Positions 9,186 through 19,400 of a DNA stretch of 64,000 nucleotides are shown one piece after another. The translations under genes and the position numbers were made by a program. The notes beneath the pieces were generated by a model. The model had not been told where the DNA came from and made no database searches. It worked only from the letters and a program-made list of their open reading frames with translations. The stretch spans positions 57,016-121,015 of the forward strand of contig NZ_FOAF01000013.1 of the NCBI RefSeq assembly GCF_900109575.1, given 5' to 3'. The number at the start of each line of letters is the position of its first letter. The first letter of the stretch is position 1. The stretch comes from Olivibacter domesticus (GTDB lineage: Bacteria > Bacteroidota > Bacteroidia > Sphingobacteriales > Sphingobacteriaceae).

Positions 9186-10019
9186 ATGCGGAATCTTTGG
9201 ATATTCATCAGTAAGTTCAGTAACTTCTTTTTGTTCATCCTTTTCTTTTGTCTATCAGTAATTCTAATAATCCGGAATAATGGCTTCCAAAGAGCCAGCG
9301 CTCTTAATTCCTCCAATGCCTTTATAGGTAATGTCTATCAGAAAATTGACAATTTTACGCAATACCTTAATTTAAAGCAAACCAATAGATTTCTGTCTGA
9401 AGAAAATGCTTATTTAAGAAGTCAATTAAAAACTTCTCAGTATAATGATCTAGTTGAACAGGATTCTGTATTGGATACTTTAGGCCATACGCAATATACT
9501 TATATTGTTGCCCGAATTATTAGCAATAGCATTCATCAAAAGAATAATTATCTTACTATTAATCGTGGAAGCAACCAGGGCATAGAAAAAGGAATGGGCG
9601 TAATTTCCTCCCATGGAATTGTAGGTATTGTATTAAATGTTTCTCCTCACTTTGCTACCATTCAGTCTTTATTACATGCAGATACAAGAATAAGCGCAAG
9701 CTTAGCTAATAGTAATGCCTATGGATCTTTGGTATGGGGCACAGAAAATTACAATTCCCAAATGGCTGTCTTACGAGATATTCCGAATCATATAAAGGTG
9801 AAACCTGGAGAGGACGTCGTAACATCTGGGTTTTCTTTATTTCCTCCTGGCATTTCTGTGGGAAAAGTAACCAAAACAGGAAAGAGCGGAGATAGTTTCT
9901 TAGATATTGAAATCAAATTGAACAATGATTTCAATACTATCCAATACGTTTATGTGATTAAAGATAAATTTGCTGCAGAAAAACAAAAACTTGAAGGAGA
10001 TAGTGTAATCAATGAGTAG
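9186..10019 (+). CDS. mreC: Rod-shape determining protein MreC
   Basis: 277 residues. One transmembrane helix at ~12-28 is followed by a coiled coil (~60-85, LNLKQTNRFLSEENAYLRSQL) and a periplasmic beta domain. The latter contains the family signatures NRGSNQGIEKGMGVIS and GIVGIVLNVSPHFATIQSLLH. MreC activates PBP2-RodA in the elongasome. The 3' end overlaps mreD by 8 nt, so the two are translationally coupled. Confidence 0.95.
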   Translation: MRNLWIFISKFSNFFLFILFFCLSVILIIRNNGFQRASALNSSNAFIGNVYQKIDNFTQYLNLKQTNRFLSEENAYLRSQLKTSQYNDLVEQDSVLDTLGHTQYTYIVARIISNSIHQKNNYLTINRGSNQGIEKGMGVISSHGIVGIVLNVSPHFATIQSLLHADTRISASLANSNAYGSLVWGTENYNSQMAVLRDIPNHIKVKPGEDVVTSGFSLFPPGISVGKVTKTGKSGDSFLDIEIKLNNDFNTIQYVYVIKDKFAAEKQKLEGDSVINE

Positions 10020-10527
10020 AGTTTTGCTATTTAATATTATAAGATTCATAGTTCTCATAACTATGCAGGTATTCCTTTTCAAAAATATGGGATATTATAA
10101 TCTTGCTACTCCATTTCCTTATGTTCTCTTTTTATTAATGCTACCACTTGGTATACCAAAATGGTTGCTTTTTTTAATAAGCTTTTTTACTGGATTAACC
10201 GTAGATGTCTTTTATGACACACTAGGAGTAAATGCCGCAGCATGTGTAGCTTTAGCAGCCATCCGTACAACATTTATAAGTATTACAATTCAGCTAGAGA
10301 ACCATGAAACCTTTGCTACTCCCAGTATTAGCGAAATGTCGTTCAGGTGGTTTTTCATATACAACTTGGTATTAGTTTTTGTCCATCACTTCGTCCTTTT
10401 TCTATTAGAAGCTTTTACTTTCAACAACTTACACTATACACTTATCCGTGTTATTTTAAGTTGTATATTTACCATACTTTTAATATTACTTTTTTCTTTA
10501 CTCTTTTATCGTAAAAGCAGACGCTAA
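10012..10527 (+). CDS. mreD: Rod-shape determining protein MreD
   Basis: 171 residues, almost wholly hydrophobic with about five transmembrane helices. Sequence conservation in this family is low; the call rests on size, topology and position between mreC (8 nt overlap) and the PBP2 gene. The motif PLGIPKWLLFLISFFTGLTVD matches the usual FxxGLxxD pattern in helix 2-3. It is the inner-membrane partner of MreC. Confidence 0.92.
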   Translation: MSRVLLFNIIRFIVLITMQVFLFKNMGYYNLATPFPYVLFLLMLPLGIPKWLLFLISFFTGLTVDVFYDTLGVNAAACVALAAIRTTFISITIQLENHETFATPSISEMSFRWFFIYNLVLVFVHHFVLFLLEAFTFNNLHYTLIRVILSCIFTILLILLFSLLFYRKSRR

Positions 10528-10581
10528 GAAATATTGATCTGTACGCAGGCATGTTGTTACGAAAAACACCTATTTTTAACA

Positions 10582-12516
10582 ATGAATAGCTTTTTTGAAA
10601 GGAAATATATTATACAGGGAATATTTATAGCAGCAGCACTGCTATTAGCGCTACGGTTGTTCTACTTGCAAATTGTTGACGACTCCTATCTGCTATCTGC
10701 TAATAATAATGTGTTAAGAAAGGTTGTGGTCTATCCTGCCAGAGGGGTTATTTTAGACAGGACGGGTAAAATTTTGGTGCAGAATGAGCCTGTTTATGAC
10801 TTAATGGTTACACCCAGAGAAGTTAAACCTTTTGATACGTTAGCCCTTTGTGAATTAATTGGCATAGACAAGGAAGGCTTTGATAAGCGCTTTCAAAAAG
10901 CTGTTGGCTTCTCCCCTTACCGGGCCTCTATATTTGAAAAACAACTTTCCTCACAGACCTACGCCCGCCTTCAGGAAATGCTTTACCAATTTAGAGGTTT
11001 TTATGTACAGAATAGAACGGTTAGAAGTTATCCTGACTCTGTTGCAGCTCAGTTTTTGGGCTATATTAATGAGGTAACGGAAAAAGACATCGAACGATCT
11101 AATAATTTTTATAGACCAGGAGACTACATAGGTGTAAGTGGTGTAGAACGAGCTTATGAAGAACTTTTAAGGGGGCAGCGAGGTGTTCAAAATTTAATGG
11201 TAGATGCCTTTAACCGGCCTAAAGGACATTTCATGGACGGAAAATATGACACATTAGCTGTTGCAGGTGAGGGACTGGTATCATCGCTTGACTTAGAAAT
11301 GCAAAAACTGGCAGAAAAGTTCATGAAAAATAAGCGCGGATCAGTCGTAGCAATAGAGCCCTCTACAGGAGAAATTCTCGCTTTTGTCAGCACGCCGAGC
11401 TATGACCCCAATATGATGGTGGGTAGAGAACGCGGAAACAACTATATGAAGTTGCTAAATGATCCAAACAAGCCAATGTTCATACGTCCCATCCAAGCAC
11501 AATACCCTCCAGGTTCTGTGTTTAAGGTTGTAAGTGCCTTGGTTTCGCAGCAAGCCGGAATGATTGAAGAACATACACGATACAATTGCCCCGGGGGATA
11601 CAGTTATGGAGGAGGCAGAGGATTTATGCGCTGCACGCATGTTCATGGAACCATCGATTTACCGGCAGCTATTCAGGGTTCCTGTAACACTTATTTTGGT
11701 CATGTCTACGCTCGGATGCTTGATCAACGTAAAATGAAAGCCGCTCAGGCTTATGGCTTATGGCGCGAAGCAATAATGAAGTTTGGAATTGCGCAGGACT
11801 TAGGAGTAGATTTACCTAACGAAAAGAAAGGTCTTTTACCTACAGCAAACTTTTACACTAAAAGATATGGGAATGACAAATGGGGTTCTGGCTTTAACAT
11901 TTCTAATTCAATAGGTCAGGGAGAGGTAGAAATCACCACGCTGCAGATGGCAAATATTATGGCGATCGTAGCGAACAGAGGTTTTTATTATCGGCCACAT
12001 CTAATTAAATCCATTGGAGAAAAAAAAATAGTTAAACCGGAATTTATTGAAAAATTACCTGTAGGCGTAGAGCAAAGGTACTTTGAGCCTGTTATTGAGG
12101 GTATGAGCAGAGTTGTCAAATACAATGCTAATATCCGTATACCAGGGATAGAAATGTGCGGAAAAACGGGAACTGCCCAAAATCCGCATGGGAAGCATCA
12201 CTCAGTATTTTTTGCTTTTGCTCCTCGCGTAAACCCCAAAATAGCAATAGCCGTTTTTGTCGAGAACGTAGGATACGGAGCAACTTATGCTGCTCCCATT
12301 GCGAGTATGATGGTAGAGAAATATCTAAAAGATACGATTAGTATGTCTAAGGCCGTTCAAGACAGGGTGCTGAAAGAGAGCAATCTCATTGTACCTGAGC
12401 CTCCAAAAGAACCGGTCAAGGAAACCATTACGATGGTAAAAAAAACCAAATCAGCAGAAGATAACGTCACTTACATTAGCCATAGTCAGCGAGCAATACT
12501 CGAACGATGGGATTAA
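10582..12516 (+). CDS. mrdA: Penicillin-binding protein 2 (elongasome transpeptidase)
   Basis: 644 residues from the ATG at 10582. A TTG 48 nt upstream is in frame, but the extra 16 residues (ICTQACCYEKHLFLT) precede the natural MNSFFERKY start and add nothing. The single transmembrane helix is at ~12-30, then the pedestal domain, then the transpeptidase domain. Its motifs are S312-V-F-K315 (PPGSVFK), S367-C-N369 and K528-T-G530 (CGKTGTAQ). It cross-links new peptidoglycan at the lateral wall together with RodA, encoded 30 bp downstream. The C-terminal ~40 residues are Lys/Pro/Glu-rich and probably flexible. Confidence 0.96.
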   Translation: MNSFFERKYIIQGIFIAAALLLALRLFYLQIVDDSYLLSANNNVLRKVVVYPARGVILDRTGKILVQNEPVYDLMVTPREVKPFDTLALCELIGIDKEGFDKRFQKAVGFSPYRASIFEKQLSSQTYARLQEMLYQFRGFYVQNRTVRSYPDSVAAQFLGYINEVTEKDIERSNNFYRPGDYIGVSGVERAYEELLRGQRGVQNLMVDAFNRPKGHFMDGKYDTLAVAGEGLVSSLDLEMQKLAEKFMKNKRGSVVAIEPSTGEILAFVSTPSYDPNMMVGRERGNNYMKLLNDPNKPMFIRPIQAQYPPGSVFKVVSALVSQQAGMIEEHTRYNCPGGYSYGGGRGFMRCTHVHGTIDLPAAIQGSCNTYFGHVYARMLDQRKMKAAQAYGLWREAIMKFGIAQDLGVDLPNEKKGLLPTANFYTKRYGNDKWGSGFNISNSIGQGEVEITTLQMANIMAIVANRGFYYRPHLIKSIGEKKIVKPEFIEKLPVGVEQRYFEPVIEGMSRVVKYNANIRIPGIEMCGKTGTAQNPHGKHHSVFFAFAPRVNPKIAIAVFVENVGYGATYAAPIASMMVEKYLKDTISMSKAVQDRVLKESNLIVPEPPKEPVKETITMVKKTKSAEDNVTYISHSQRAILERWD

Positions 12517-12546
12517 AGGAAATATTTACGAAGCAGCTATCTTAAA

Positions 12547-13812
12547 ATGAATCAAACAAAAAAAATATACGGCGGATCATTAGATTGGGTTACAGTATTT
12601 ATATGGTTTACGCTGTGTATTATCGGATGGTTCAATATACGTGCTGCCGTTTTTGATCCTGCTCATGCTAGCTTAGTAAGCTTAAGCACCAACTATGGAA
12701 AGCAGTTTATTTATATCGTGACTTGTTTATTAGTTGCAGGAGCCATCATGATCATCGATGGAAAATTTTACAACTATGTTTCGCCTATTTTATATGGTAT
12801 CACGTTAATCTTACTAGTGGTTGTGCTCATTGTAGGAAGGAATGTCGGTGGTAATCAAGCATGGATTCCTATTGGCACCTTCAGGCTACAGCCTTCTGAA
12901 TTCGCTAAACTTGGCTCCTGCCTCTTATTAGCGAGATATCTGAGTTCTCATAGCAATAAAACACCCAATTTCAAGACACTTATACTAGGCGCACAAATCC
13001 TTTTGGTCCCTATTGTACTTATCTTATTACAACCTGATACTGGGTCTGCTCTTACGTTCTTTGCGCTAGCACTCGTTTTTTATCGGGAAGGTTATCTTTC
13101 AGGCCAATTTTTAGCTTTTTCCCTAATCTGCATCATACTGTTTATATTAACTTTATTATTCTCTCAATGGTATATCATTGGTGTATTAGCTATTTTATGC
13201 GCAATAGGGGCCTATCTGTTTAAGAGAAGCAGAAAGGCACTACCATCTGCGATTATTTTATTCGTTGCATCCTCGCTGTTTGTTCTTTCAGTAGATTTTG
13301 CCTACGAACATATTTTACAATCGCATCAGCGCAATCGTATTGATGTTATCTTGGGAAAGATTGATGATCCAAGAGGACAAGGATATAACCTCAATCAGTC
13401 TAAGATTGCAATCGGCTCCGGACAGCTATTTGGAAAAGGTTATTTACAAGGAACCCAAACAAAATACAATTTTGTTCCTGAACAGAGTACAGATTTTATT
13501 TTTTGTACGGTTGGAGAAGAATGGGGATTTGTAGGATCAATGTTTGTTGTGTTACTCTATCTTGGCCTGCTCCTACGTATCACGCAAATAGCGGAAAGAC
13601 AGCGTTCCGCTTTCGCAAGAATTTATGGATATGGCGTCGCTTGTATATTTTTCTTTCATTTTTTTATCAACATTGGAATGACCGTCGGCATCGTACCCGT
13701 CATTGGGATTCCATTACCCTTTCTAAGTTATGGAGGATCTTCGCTACTAAGCTTTACTATGCTCTTATTTATTTTGCTCAAATTTGATGCAAATAGAAAA
13801 GGTGTTGTCTAA
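12547..13812 (+). CDS. rodA: SEDS glycosyltransferase RodA
   Basis: 421 residues, about ten transmembrane helices. RodA polymerises lipid II into glycan strands. SEDS-family signatures are RLQPSEFAKLGSCLLLA, the large extracellular loop with LGKIDDPRGQGYNLNQS, VPEQSTDFIF ... EEWGFVG, and GIPLPFLSYGGSSLLS near the C-terminus. Between helices there is a lineage-typical insertion (~190-250). It is the last gene of the mre operon and is convergent with the acidic protein gene at 13882. Confidence 0.96.
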   Translation: MNQTKKIYGGSLDWVTVFIWFTLCIIGWFNIRAAVFDPAHASLVSLSTNYGKQFIYIVTCLLVAGAIMIIDGKFYNYVSPILYGITLILLVVVLIVGRNVGGNQAWIPIGTFRLQPSEFAKLGSCLLLARYLSSHSNKTPNFKTLILGAQILLVPIVLILLQPDTGSALTFFALALVFYREGYLSGQFLAFSLICIILFILTLLFSQWYIIGVLAILCAIGAYLFKRSRKALPSAIILFVASSLFVLSVDFAYEHILQSHQRNRIDVILGKIDDPRGQGYNLNQSKIAIGSGQLFGKGYLQGTQTKYNFVPEQSTDFIFCTVGEEWGFVGSMFVVLLYLGLLLRITQIAERQRSAFARIYGYGVACIFFFHFFINIGMTVGIVPVIGIPLPFLSYGGSSLLSFTMLLFILLKFDANRKGVV

Positions 13813-13881
13813 TGAATCATTTGATGAGTTGCATAGCGAAACTCTTCGATTTTTACTACCCAACTCACCAATTTAGAAGAA

Positions 13882-15111
13882 TTAACCAAATCTTTGCTTC
13901 AATATCGCATACAATTTGTCAACCGTAGTCTGTTTGTTTGCCCAATTATTTTTTTGAGCATAGTTGTTTTGTAAAAAGGCATCAGCATCTTTAAAATTAT
14001 CGTATCTACTGAGTAATTCTATCGCTTCTGTGTAAGCTAAACTATAGCCGTTAAATAGATCTTTTATGAATAAAAGCTTATCGTTCAGGCTTACAGCAGA
14101 TTTAATATCCGTAATTCTTTTTGTTGGAGCTTCTTGATGGGGAAGAGATGTAGCAGGTTCAGAAGGCTCGTTAAATTTAGTTTGTTCTTGCTTTCGCTGA
14201 GCTGAAAACAACTCATTAAGAGTCATTGGCTTCTTCGGCTCCTGTATTTCTTCCTTCTCTACAATTTTCTCCTCTTTAACTTCTTCCGAAGGAAGAACAA
14301 AAGATTTACTTTCTTCTACCACTTGGCTAGCTTTCGCTTCTTCCTCCTCTTTATCTTCTCTAATAGCAGTATTTTCCTGTATCGGTGAAGCTTCTTCCTC
14401 TATCTCACGCTCCTCCTTATCCATGTTTTCTTTATCGCCCTCTACAGCATAGTCGTCGGAGTCTTCATCTCCCCCTTCAATAACATCTTGCTCCTTCGAA
14501 TCCCCCAATTTATTATCAGTGTCAGCGTAATGATTTCCTACTGCCTCCTTCTCTTCTATCGTTTCCTCTTTCGTGTCATCTGTTGTAGCTTCTTCTCCCT
14601 TATCTTTCTTATCTTCCAATTTAAATTCCTCGGCTTTTTCGTCAGCATGCGCAGTTGCTGGGGTAAAATATGTTTCCTTTACCTCTTGTTGTTCAACATA
14701 ATTTAACGCATTTTCCTGCTTCTCCTGATCTGAGGTATCTGCTTCGGTTTCAGTTTCGGAATGGTCATCTAAATCATTCGCTGCATCTTCTTCCAAATCA
14801 GCCGCATGATCATATTCCTTTTTTTGTTCCTCGCGCGCATCATCCTTTTCTTCAAAATCTTTAAAAGGACCTTCATCAATAGGTGTATTTCTCTCAGCGG
14901 TGCTATTTTCTATTTCCGATGAGGAATTATCTATCGAAGTAATCTTTTTTAAAATAGTAACATGTCCCATTAAATAAGACATATTTGCTTCAAACAATTC
15001 TAAATAAACACCTTTTTGTTCTTCAGGATTTTCCTTTAAAAAATCATACTGCCCAGATAGCTCGTCTAATAAACTACCAATCTTTTCAAAAATCTTTTGC
15101 TGTGTTACCAT
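13882..15111 (-). CDS. Very acidic protein of unknown function
   Basis: 409 residues. Residues 1-~60 ([20 protein letters not shown]) are helical and moderately hydrophobic. Residues ~65-295 are low-complexity and full of Glu, Asp, Lys and Thr, predicted disordered. Residues ~295-409 are again ordered and helical ([10 protein letters not shown]; then [19 protein letters not shown], with conserved-looking aromatic and Leu positions). No signal peptide or membrane helix is seen, so it is cytosolic. This layout, two small domains tied by an acidic linker, suggests an adaptor or scaffold; I do not recognise a named family. It has its own promoter at 15158-15188 and is divergent from tdk. Confidence 0.8.
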   Translation of the reverse strand: MVTQQKIFEKIGSLLDELSGQYDFLKENPEEQKGVYLELFEANMSYLMGHVTILKKITSIDNSSSEIENSTAERNTPIDEGPFKDFEEKDDAREEQKKEYDHAADLEEDAANDLDDHSETETEADTSDQEKQENALNYVEQQEVKETYFTPATAHADEKAEEFKLEDKKDKGEEATTDDTKEETIEEKEAVGNHYADTDNKLGDSKEQDVIEGGDEDSDDYAVEGDKENMDKEEREIEEEASPIQENTAIREDKEEEEAKASQVVEESKSFVLPSEEVKEEKIVEKEEIQEPKKPMTLNELFSAQRKQEQTKFNEPSEPATSLPHQEAPTKRITDIKSAVSLNDKLLFIKDLFNGYSLAYTEAIELLSRYDNFKDADAFLQNNYAQKNNWANKQTTVDKLYAILKQRFG

Positions 15112-15157
15112 AATATATATTAACGTAAACTTTTCTAAAATGTTGATAATATTAAGT

Positions 15158-15188
15158 CAAACTTAGATAAAATTGCTTTGATAGGCAA
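15158..15188 (-). promoter_or_regulatory. Promoter of the acidic-protein gene
   Basis: On the minus strand, TTG (15186-15188) is followed after 20 nt by TAAGTTTG (15158-15165), a full Bacteroidota-type -33/-7 pair. The -7 box is 47 bp before the ATG. Confidence 0.6.
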
Positions 15189-15361
15189 GAACTCTCAGCT
15201 ATTTAGTCCTTAGTCTTTAATTATTAGTCTACTAGCTTAATAAAGCCCATACGGGCAATGTCCGCTTATTCAAACAAGCATTTAAGAAAACAATAACTGA
15301 GAATAAATACCGATATTAGCACTCATTTTTGTTATACAATAAAAACATAAAAAACCAAAGA

Positions 15362-15937
15362 ATGCTATTTAGTGAGCATAGTTTTATTAATAAAATTGGA
15401 CCTCAGGGAAGTATTGAAGTAATCTGCGGCTCGATGTTTTCCGGAAAAACGGAAGAGCTCATAAGAAGATTGAAGCGGGCACAGATCGCAAAGCTAAAGG
15501 TAGAAATTTTCAAACCGCTGGTAGACACTCGGTATGCTCTTTCGGAAGTAGTATCGCATGATAAAAACAGCATTAACTCAACAGCTGTTGAAAGTTCTTC
15601 CACCATGCTGTTGCTAGGCACCCAAGCGCAGGTAGTAGGAATCGATGAAGCACAATTCTTTGACGACAACCTTCCAGAAGTATGCAATATATTGGCAAAT
15701 AAAGGTATTAGAGTAATTGTAGCAGGTTTGGACATGGATTTTAAAGGCCGACCCTTTGGCCCTGTACCTGCATTAATGGCAATAGCTGAGCACGTAACAA
15801 AAGTGCATGCTGTTTGTGTTTGTTGTGGCGCACCAGCGAATTATTCGTACAGAACTTCTTCTAAAGAAGGGAAAGTATTAATAGGAGAAAAAGAAAGCTA
15901 TGAGCCAAGGTGTAGAAACTGTTATTATCTAAAATAA
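15362..15937 (+). CDS. tdk: Thymidine kinase (TK1 type)
   Basis: 191 residues from the ATG at 15362; an in-frame TTG 33 nt upstream is less likely. It phosphorylates thymidine in the salvage pathway. The P-loop is GSMFSGKT (23-30). Glu96 in GIDEAQFF is the probable catalytic base. A structural zinc site is formed by Cys152, Cys155, Cys184 and Cys187 (CVCC ... CRNC), as in TK1 enzymes. Length is normal. It stands alone between the acidic protein and a ~500 bp gap before susC. Confidence 0.96.
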   Translation: MLFSEHSFINKIGPQGSIEVICGSMFSGKTEELIRRLKRAQIAKLKVEIFKPLVDTRYALSEVVSHDKNSINSTAVESSSTMLLLGTQAQVVGIDEAQFFDDNLPEVCNILANKGIRVIVAGLDMDFKGRPFGPVPALMAIAEHVTKVHAVCVCCGAPANYSYRTSSKEGKVLIGEKESYEPRCRNCYYLK

Positions 15938-16080
15938 TTTTTCTAATTACACAATATTGAATTAAAGCCGGCGTTTTTATTTTAAAGTTATACTGATCCA
16001 GTTTTTGGTCTATTTTTTACGATTTAGCTTATTTAACACAAAATTAACACAAAAAACACATACAAGAATTATACACTACG

Positions 16081-16088
16081 TAACTTTG
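16081..16088 (+). promoter_or_regulatory. -7 box upstream of a terminator-ended transcript
   Basis: TAACTTTG fits TAnnTTTG. It lies ~90 bp before the hairpin at 16172-16198 and 355 bp before susC, so it would start a short RNA or a long leader. The -33 region has no clear TTG. Confidence 0.45.
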
Positions 16089-16093
16089 TGAAA

Positions 16094-16208
16094 GAAAATT
16101 AAATTCCATTTTTGCATGGAGTTTTAATATAAAGATCCTTCTCATAATTTAGGTTTATAATTGGTTAAGTTAAAGCTGTTCGCCCATCGGACAGCTTTAC
16201 TTTTTTTA
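16094..16208 (+). ncRNA. Candidate small RNA or attenuated susC leader
   Basis: The predicted RNA starts just after the -7 box at 16081 and ends at a strong terminator, ~115 nt in all. Near the 5' end TTCCAT-TTTTGC-ATGGAG, extended by A/T pairs, forms a first hairpin of about nine pairs (around 16100-16127). An AT-rich linker follows, then the terminator stem. No convincing open frame lies inside. I do not recognise a known RNA family. Alternatives are a leader whose terminator controls susC readthrough, or the trailer of tdk. Start and end are predicted only. Confidence 0.4.
16172..16208 (+). terminator. Strong intrinsic terminator between tdk and susC
   Basis: AAAGCTGTTCG (16172-16182) pairs with CGGACAGCTTT (16188-16198) around CCCAT, eleven pairs including one G-T wobble, followed by AC and seven Ts. 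It ends either the tdk transcript or the short RNA predicted upstream. Confidence 0.85.
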
Positions 16209-16386
16209 TATAAAAAATCTAATTGTGAATTTTTCTCTACAAAAAGTGTACATATTTCCACACATCAACACACTGACTATCAGCTAAATAGTTACACAAC
16301 AATTTATTACAAACTGAAACTTTTACGGCAAAAACTTTGTTTAAATTCCATGATAATTATCAATGACCAATTGGTAAACTATAAGA

Positions 16387-16394
16387 TAATTTTG
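16387..16394 (+). promoter_or_regulatory. -7 box for susC/susD
   Basis: TAATTTTG matches TAnnTTTG and lies 41 bp before the susC ATG. It is downstream of the terminator at 16172-16208, so susC need not depend on readthrough. The 185 bp between hold no convincing gene. Confidence 0.5.
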
Positions 16395-16435
16395 GTCTTA
16401 TTGGAACATATTAGCACCTAAGAAATAGAATTGGA

Positions 16436-19400
16436 ATGAAACAAAAGCCCTACTTTTACATGATGTTTTTTTTGAGTTTGTCGTTATCGGCAGCCAACTT
16501 AAAAAGCCATTCAAACCCCCATATTAAAAATTCCGAAACATTGGCTGGCACAGTCATACTTCAGAATACAGTACAGGATACCACCTTGATGGATTCCGCT
16601 AAGGCAAATGCTGCCACTGATTCAACGGAGCGTCATGGTGTTGTAACAGATTCGGCTGGAAAACCATTAGCTCAAGTATCAGTTAAATACAAAGGCGCTA
16701 AAGATAGTATTTTAACCAATGCGCAAGGAGAATTTACAATTAAAACCCTTGGAACGGGTGTTTTAATCTTCAATCTAAAAGGTTTTCAGATAAAAGAAGA
16801 ACCTATTAATAATTTAACGGAGATTAAGACTAAACTGTCACCCGTAGAACAAGTTACCGCTACTGTTAACGCCGATTCCGGTACAGCTACGCGAACAGAT
16901 TCTGCCGCTCAGGATACAAGCGCGCGAAAGGCTGCTCAAACCAGCCCAGACACTACGACAAAAGACTCCACGCAAGAAAAAATCACCGGAACGGTAAAAG
17001 ATAGCAAAGGCCCCATACCGGGTGTCAGCGTTACCATTAAAGGGAAGAAAGAAGGCGTAATTACAGATGAGCAAGGAAAATTTAGCATTGCAGCCCCAGG
17101 AAACGCTGTTTTGGTATTCTCTTCTTTGGGCTATGATGCGAAAGAAGAGTTCACCGCAAATCGTAAAATAATTAACATTAGCCTGGAAGAAGAATCCCAG
17201 AAATTGCAAGAGGTAGAAGTAGTGGCCGTTGGTTACGGTACAATGGACCGCTCTAAGCTGACCAGCTCCGTCTCCAGTATCGGCTCAGATCAGATAGAAA
17301 ATGATGTATTGCCGAGTGTAACACAGGCAATACAAGGTAAAGCAGGGGGCGTACAGGTAACCCAAAAATCGGGTTCGCCTGGCGGTGGACTAAATATTCG
17401 CGTTCGTGGTACAACTTCTATTAATGCCAGTTCTGATCCATTGTATGTGGTGGATGGCATTCCTGTTAATAGTACAACTAATTTTACAGGTGGATCGAAC
17501 TTTAACTTTGGTGGAGGTACTCAAGGTATTAATATTCTTTCCTCTATAAACCCTTCTGATGTACAATCAGTAGAAGTTTTAAAAGACGCGGCATCTTCTT
17601 CTATCTACGGTGCACGAGCAGCCAATGGAGTAGTACTTATTACAACCAAAAAAGGACAACCCGGAACCAGTGTGTTTAATTTTAACATGTATGAAGGTTT
17701 CTCAGAAGTACCAAAAGAACGTTGGTATGACTTCATGAATACTGAACAATATCAAGATTATATGCGCGATTACTATCGTTTTAAACTAGATGCAGATGGT
17801 AATCCTAGTCCCGTTCCCGAACAAATTTTAGCTAACCCTGGCATAAATACCAACTGGCAAGATGAAATGTTCCGCTCTGCTCCTACCCGTAATTATGAAT
17901 TATCTGCTAGTGGTGGAAATGAGAAAACCCAATACTACACCTCTATTGGCTACATGAAACAGGGTGGGGTAATCTTAAACTCCAATTTTAGTAGGCTAAG
18001 TGCCCGTATAAATTTAGACCACCAACATAGCGAGAAATTACGGTTCTCTACTTCGATCAACCTTACAAGAGCCATTAACGACAGAATACAAGAGGAAAAT
18101 TCGAAGGAAGGCGCCACCAAAAATGGTGTGGTCTCTCCTCCAAACCTCCCTGTTTATAACGCCGATGGAAGTTATGCCTTTGATCAGGTAAGTTTGAGTA
18201 GGGAAAATCCGATTGCAATGCTTCAACTTCCAACTAACAATGCACAAACTTTTCGAGTACTGGCGAATGTTTCCGCAGAATATCGAATCATACCTGAGCT
18301 TGCATTAAAAACCAGTTTTGGTACCGATATGAGTTTTATCGATGAAACGTTTTTTATGCCTCCAATAGGCTTACGCTCATTTGCAAGCCAAGGTGGAATA
18401 GGTGCAAGAAGAAATACGCGAGATCAGCTTTGGATAAATGAAACGACTTTAAGTTTCGACAAAACTTTTGGAGATCATAGCTTAAACGCGTTGGCGGGTG
18501 TATCTGTCCAAGAATCACGATTAGAATTCGTTGATGCCCAACGCTCGAATTTTCCTTCTAACGATATTGAATATATTTCTTCTGGTGGTGTAATAACAGG
18601 GGCGAACTCGTATCCAGAAGAATGGGCTATCGCGTCAGGTTTTACACGCGTTAATTACGGATATAAGGGAAAGTATCTTTTTACAGCTAATTTCAGAGCG
18701 GATGGATCTTCCCGTTTCGGGCCAAATAATCGTTGGGGTTACTTTCCCTCTTTTGCCGCAGCGTGGAGAGCTTCAGATGAAGATTTTATAAAAAACATTA
18801 AAGCTATCAATAATTTAAAGCTGAGAGCTAGTTGGGGTATCACGGGTAATCAGAACATCGGCAATTATGCGAGCTACTCGCTTTATTCCGGCGGAAGCAA
18901 TTATTTAGGTCTTCCGGGATTTGTGCCGAATGTTTTGGGCGACAAAAACCTAAAATGGGAAACTACTAAACAATTAGATATTGGGTTAGATTTAGGGCTT
19001 TTTGGCAACAGAATCTCCCTTTTGGCCGATTATTATGTCAAAAACACGTCCGACTTGCTAATAGGAATTCCTGTTCTTACGCAATCTGGTTTTTTAAATA
19101 GATTCACAAATTTTGGAGAAATTCAAAATAAAGGGTTTGAATTTGAGCTAACTACGCAAAACTTGGTGGGGGCATTCAAATGGACAACCACCTTGAACAT
19201 GACCTTTAACAAAAATAAAATAGTTGAACTTCCGGTAGCAAGAATTTTAGGAGGTGTAGGCGAACTCAATCTCGCGCAAGCAGGCTTACCATTGGGAACC
19301 TTCTATGGCTGGAAGATGATTGGAGTAAACCCCGAAACAGGACTTATAGATTATGAAGATCAAAACGGAAATCCTACAACACCTACAAATCCAGATGACC

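Noticed and set aside
13813..13881. Terminator between rodA and the acidic-protein gene
   Set aside because: TGAGTTG and CAACTCA can pair but enclose a ~35 nt loop, with no T tract; too weak to call.
16161..16421. 86-codon plus-strand open frame before susC
   Set aside because: It overlaps the terminator and the AT-rich leader, has a non-ATG-type start, no family resemblance, and runs into the susC promoter.
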